Shown: positions 62,286 through 64,000 of the stretch, in pieces
Layout: each line of letters begins with the position of its first letter
Numbering within the stretch: the first letter of the stretch is position 1
Assembly: GCA_965249205.1 (NCBI GenBank)
Contig: CBDFLL010000005.1
Coordinates: 1,054,001 to 1,118,000 of the forward strand
From: JAQBVV01 sp965249205
GTDB taxonomy: Bacteria > Acidobacteriota > Vicinamibacteria > Vicinamibacterales > UBA2999
DNA length: 64,000 nt
Direction: 5' to 3'
Translations under genes and position numbers: made by a program
Notes under the pieces: generated by a model
Seen by the model: only the letters and a program-made list of their open reading frames with translations
What the model was told of the DNA's origin: nothing
Database searches by the model: none

Positions 62286-64000
62286 CTACTGAAACACGTC
62301 GAACAGATAGCTGTACTTCACCACCACACTCCGCCCGAAGGTCCGCGTCGACTGCTCGAGGAGATCCTGCGTGTCGTTGAGGACGATGAAGAACCCGGTG
62401 TTTGACGACTGCAGCCAGCCAAATCGAAGATTCGTCGACCACACGTCCTGCCGGTCGTTGTACTGCAGCAGCGCCTGCGTATAGATGCGCGGCGTGAACG
62501 AATAGGAAATGCGCGTGGCCATCAGGTTGGTGATAAAGCTCCCGCCTGGCAGGTCGATGTCATTCCGATCCCACTGGAGGGTGGCGTTCAACGTCTCTCC
62601 GATACGACCCGTCACACTGGTTCTCACCCTGAGCCGATCTCCCCCGAAGAAGCCACCCCTCGTGATCGTCGAGTCAGCCGACAATGGCGCCGCGGAGTTG
62701 CTGCTCAACCGGATTAGTATCTCTGAATGATCGTAGGTACCGGCCGGCACCACGACACCGGGCGAGATCTCGAAGGCGCCCACGACGCCTTCCCGGCTGA
62801 AGTTCGCGCCTGTGTGCACCTCATGGCCAGCGCGCCACACCCAGTGGTTGTCGATATGCCAGTAACCCGTCTCCTGGAACCCGTCGAAGTTCCAGAAGGC
62901 CCGATAGTTCGAGTGAGGCCGAAACTCAAGAAAACCCAACTTGTTCTCGCTCAGCCGAATCGTGCTGAACGCACCAAGCTGCATGTTGCGATAGCCGCTT
63001 CTTCTGAGAAAGCCGACCTCCGGATTGAACCCTTCGCCGACCTCAGTGAAACCGGCGCTGAAGTTCATCTCCTCGTTCCGCCAGGACCCAGACACGCTAT
63101 AGGCGTGCTCGCGTCCCACCTCGCCTTGTGTGGACGTCCGCGCCATGTAGCCTTGCACGGTCCCGCCCTGGCCGATACCGAATCGTGCGTCCACGCCGTA
63201 GGTCTGCCCGTGGTCACCGCTGAGGGCACCGTCGCCCGTCGCGACCCGGTTGGTGACAATCGCGCCAATGCTCGAACGGTTCTGCAGGTCGCGGCTCAGG
63301 CGGACGACACTGAAATTGTTGGCGAGCGTTGTGTCACCCTCCGCACCGGTCTGCATGTTGAGGAGCCCCACGTTGACACCGCCGACCTTGCCCGTCATCC
63401 GACCGCCGCCGCGGATCGGTACCGGGCTTCCGCCCTCAATACCGATGCGTCGGCTGAAGAAGAGCTCCACATTGCTCGGGGAGCCGACCTGGAAGAGCCC
63501 AGCGTTCTCCAGGAAGAACGGGCGCTTCTCCGGAAAGAACAGATTGAAACGATCAAGGTTGATCTGCTGCTGATCGACCTCGACTTGGGCGAAGTCTGTA
63601 TTGACGGTCAGGTCCACCGTCAGGCTCGGGTTGACGCTCCACTTCACGTCGGCGCCGAAGTCATAGTCGTCGTTTCGAGGCTGGTCGGAGAAATCAATCG
63701 TGGCTCCGAGCGCATAGGGCGAAATCTTCAGATTGCGCTGACTCGGCACGCCGCCGATTCCTGCGAGCGACCCTGCGTCGATCAGTCGAAAGAGGTTGTA
63801 CTGACGATCCAGCTGGGCCCAGTACGCACGCTCATTGCGCCGATTGATATTGCGCTGGAAGTTGATGCTCCAGGTGTCTTCACCGGCGCGGTACCGTATC
63901 GTGCGGAACGGGATCGCAAATTCGGCACTCCATCCGTAATCGCCCACCTGCGTGCGCACTTCCCACGACGCGTCCCAGTTCAGGTTGAACCCGCCTCCGG
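62286..64000 (-). CDS. DUF5916 outer-membrane beta-barrel protein (partial, runs off right edge)
   Basis: The visible C-terminal part is over 570 residues. WSAEFAIPFRTIRYRAGEDT and FQRNINRRNERAYWAQLDR are typical of DUF5916 proteins, followed by many alternating strands and ending in a phenylalanine-rich strand (KYSYLFDVFQ) as in outer-membrane barrels. QINLDRFNLFFPEKRPFFLE and VELFFSRRIGIEGGSPVPI are the family's hallmark segments. The reading continues past base 64000, so an N-terminal carbohydrate-binding-like domain is probably outside. Role unknown; members are common in Acidobacteriota and Bacteroidota. Confidence 0.88.
   Translation of the reverse strand, partial: GGGFNLNWDASWEVRTQVGDYGWSAEFAIPFRTIRYRAGEDTWSINFQRNINRRNERAYWAQLDRQYNLFRLIDAGSLAGIGGVPSQRNLKISPYALGATIDFSDQPRNDDYDFGADVKWSVNPSLTVDLTVNTDFAQVEVDQQQINLDRFNLFFPEKRPFFLENAGLFQVGSPSNVELFFSRRIGIEGGSPVPIRGGGRMTGKVGGVNVGLLNMQTGAEGDTTLANNFSVVRLSRDLQNRSSIGAIVTNRVATGDGALSGDHGQTYGVDARFGIGQGGTVQGYMARTSTQGEVGREHAYSVSGSWRNEEMNFSAGFTEVGEGFNPEVGFLRRSGYRNMQLGAFSTIRLSENKLGFLEFRPHSNYRAFWNFDGFQETGYWHIDNHWVWRAGHEVHTGANFSREGVVGAFEISPGVVVPAGTYDHSEILIRLSSNSAAPLSADSTITRGGFFGGDRLRVRTSVTGRIGETLNATLQWDRNDIDLPGGSFITNLMATRISYSFTPRIYTQALLQYNDRQDVWSTNLRFGWLQSSNTGFFIVLNDTQDLLEQSTRTFGRSVVVKYSYLFDVFQ

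Overview
The window is GC-rich bacterial DNA with densely packed, often overlapping genes. The gene set (a large outer-membrane beta-barrel protein of the DUF5916 type, NtrYX, a purC/Fis-type HTH/groES-groEL block, several sigma-54 activators, RDD and TonB proteins) looks most like an Acidobacteriota chromosome, perhaps of the Vicinamibacteria type. That placement is an inference from gene content only.

Layout. Positions 1-7921 are part of a tailed-phage (HK97-fold) structural module on the minus strand: prohead protease/scaffold, decoration protein, encapsulin-like major capsid protein, connector (frameshifted), head-closure protein, then a four-gene sugar/methyl-transferase cassette, then the start of an HK97-gp10-like gene cut by the window edge. 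Its upstream end (portal, terminase) is missing; two tandem IS1595-family copies lie there (8138-10233). Between these and an IS5-family element (11018-12312) is an AT-richer, nuclease-like gene truncated by that element.

From 12.3 kb onward the content is mostly housekeeping: lipid genes plsY, cinA, pgpA with RDD and TPR proteins; ftcD; a large FAD/Fe-S oxidoreductase; a minus-strand operon of flippase-like protein, nrdR, ntrY, ntrX and a D-threonine-aldolase-like enzyme; purC and a frameshifted Fis-type regulator; a CIRCE-controlled groES-groEL operon; and a TonB protein. A second IS5-family copy (32823-34117), inverted relative to the first, closes a 20.5 kb segment. Beyond it are tatA, rnr, glycerate kinase, ftsEX, gatB, pckA, an ECF sigma/anti-sigma pair translationally coupled to ispH, folK, a DksA/TraR-type gene, a tesA-ybbA-ybbP type cluster, pgi, two sigma-54 activators (one apparently broken), a metallo-beta-lactamase-fold protein, a 2OG-Fe(II) dioxygenase-like protein, the tail remnant of an M1 aminopeptidase, and a DUF5916 protein running off the right edge.

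The most striking non-coding signal is a set of short palindromic, MITE-like elements and one full IS5-family element bounded by YTAR tetranucleotides (CTAG/CTAA). At plsY, the FAD/Fe-S dehydrogenase, tatA, ftsX, gatB, pgi and the aminopeptidase remnant the YTAR includes the gene's own TAG or TAA stop codon. Insertion there keeps the gene intact. At 62 kb one such element is nested inside another, and an unoccupied relative of the host element lies at 40.4 kb.
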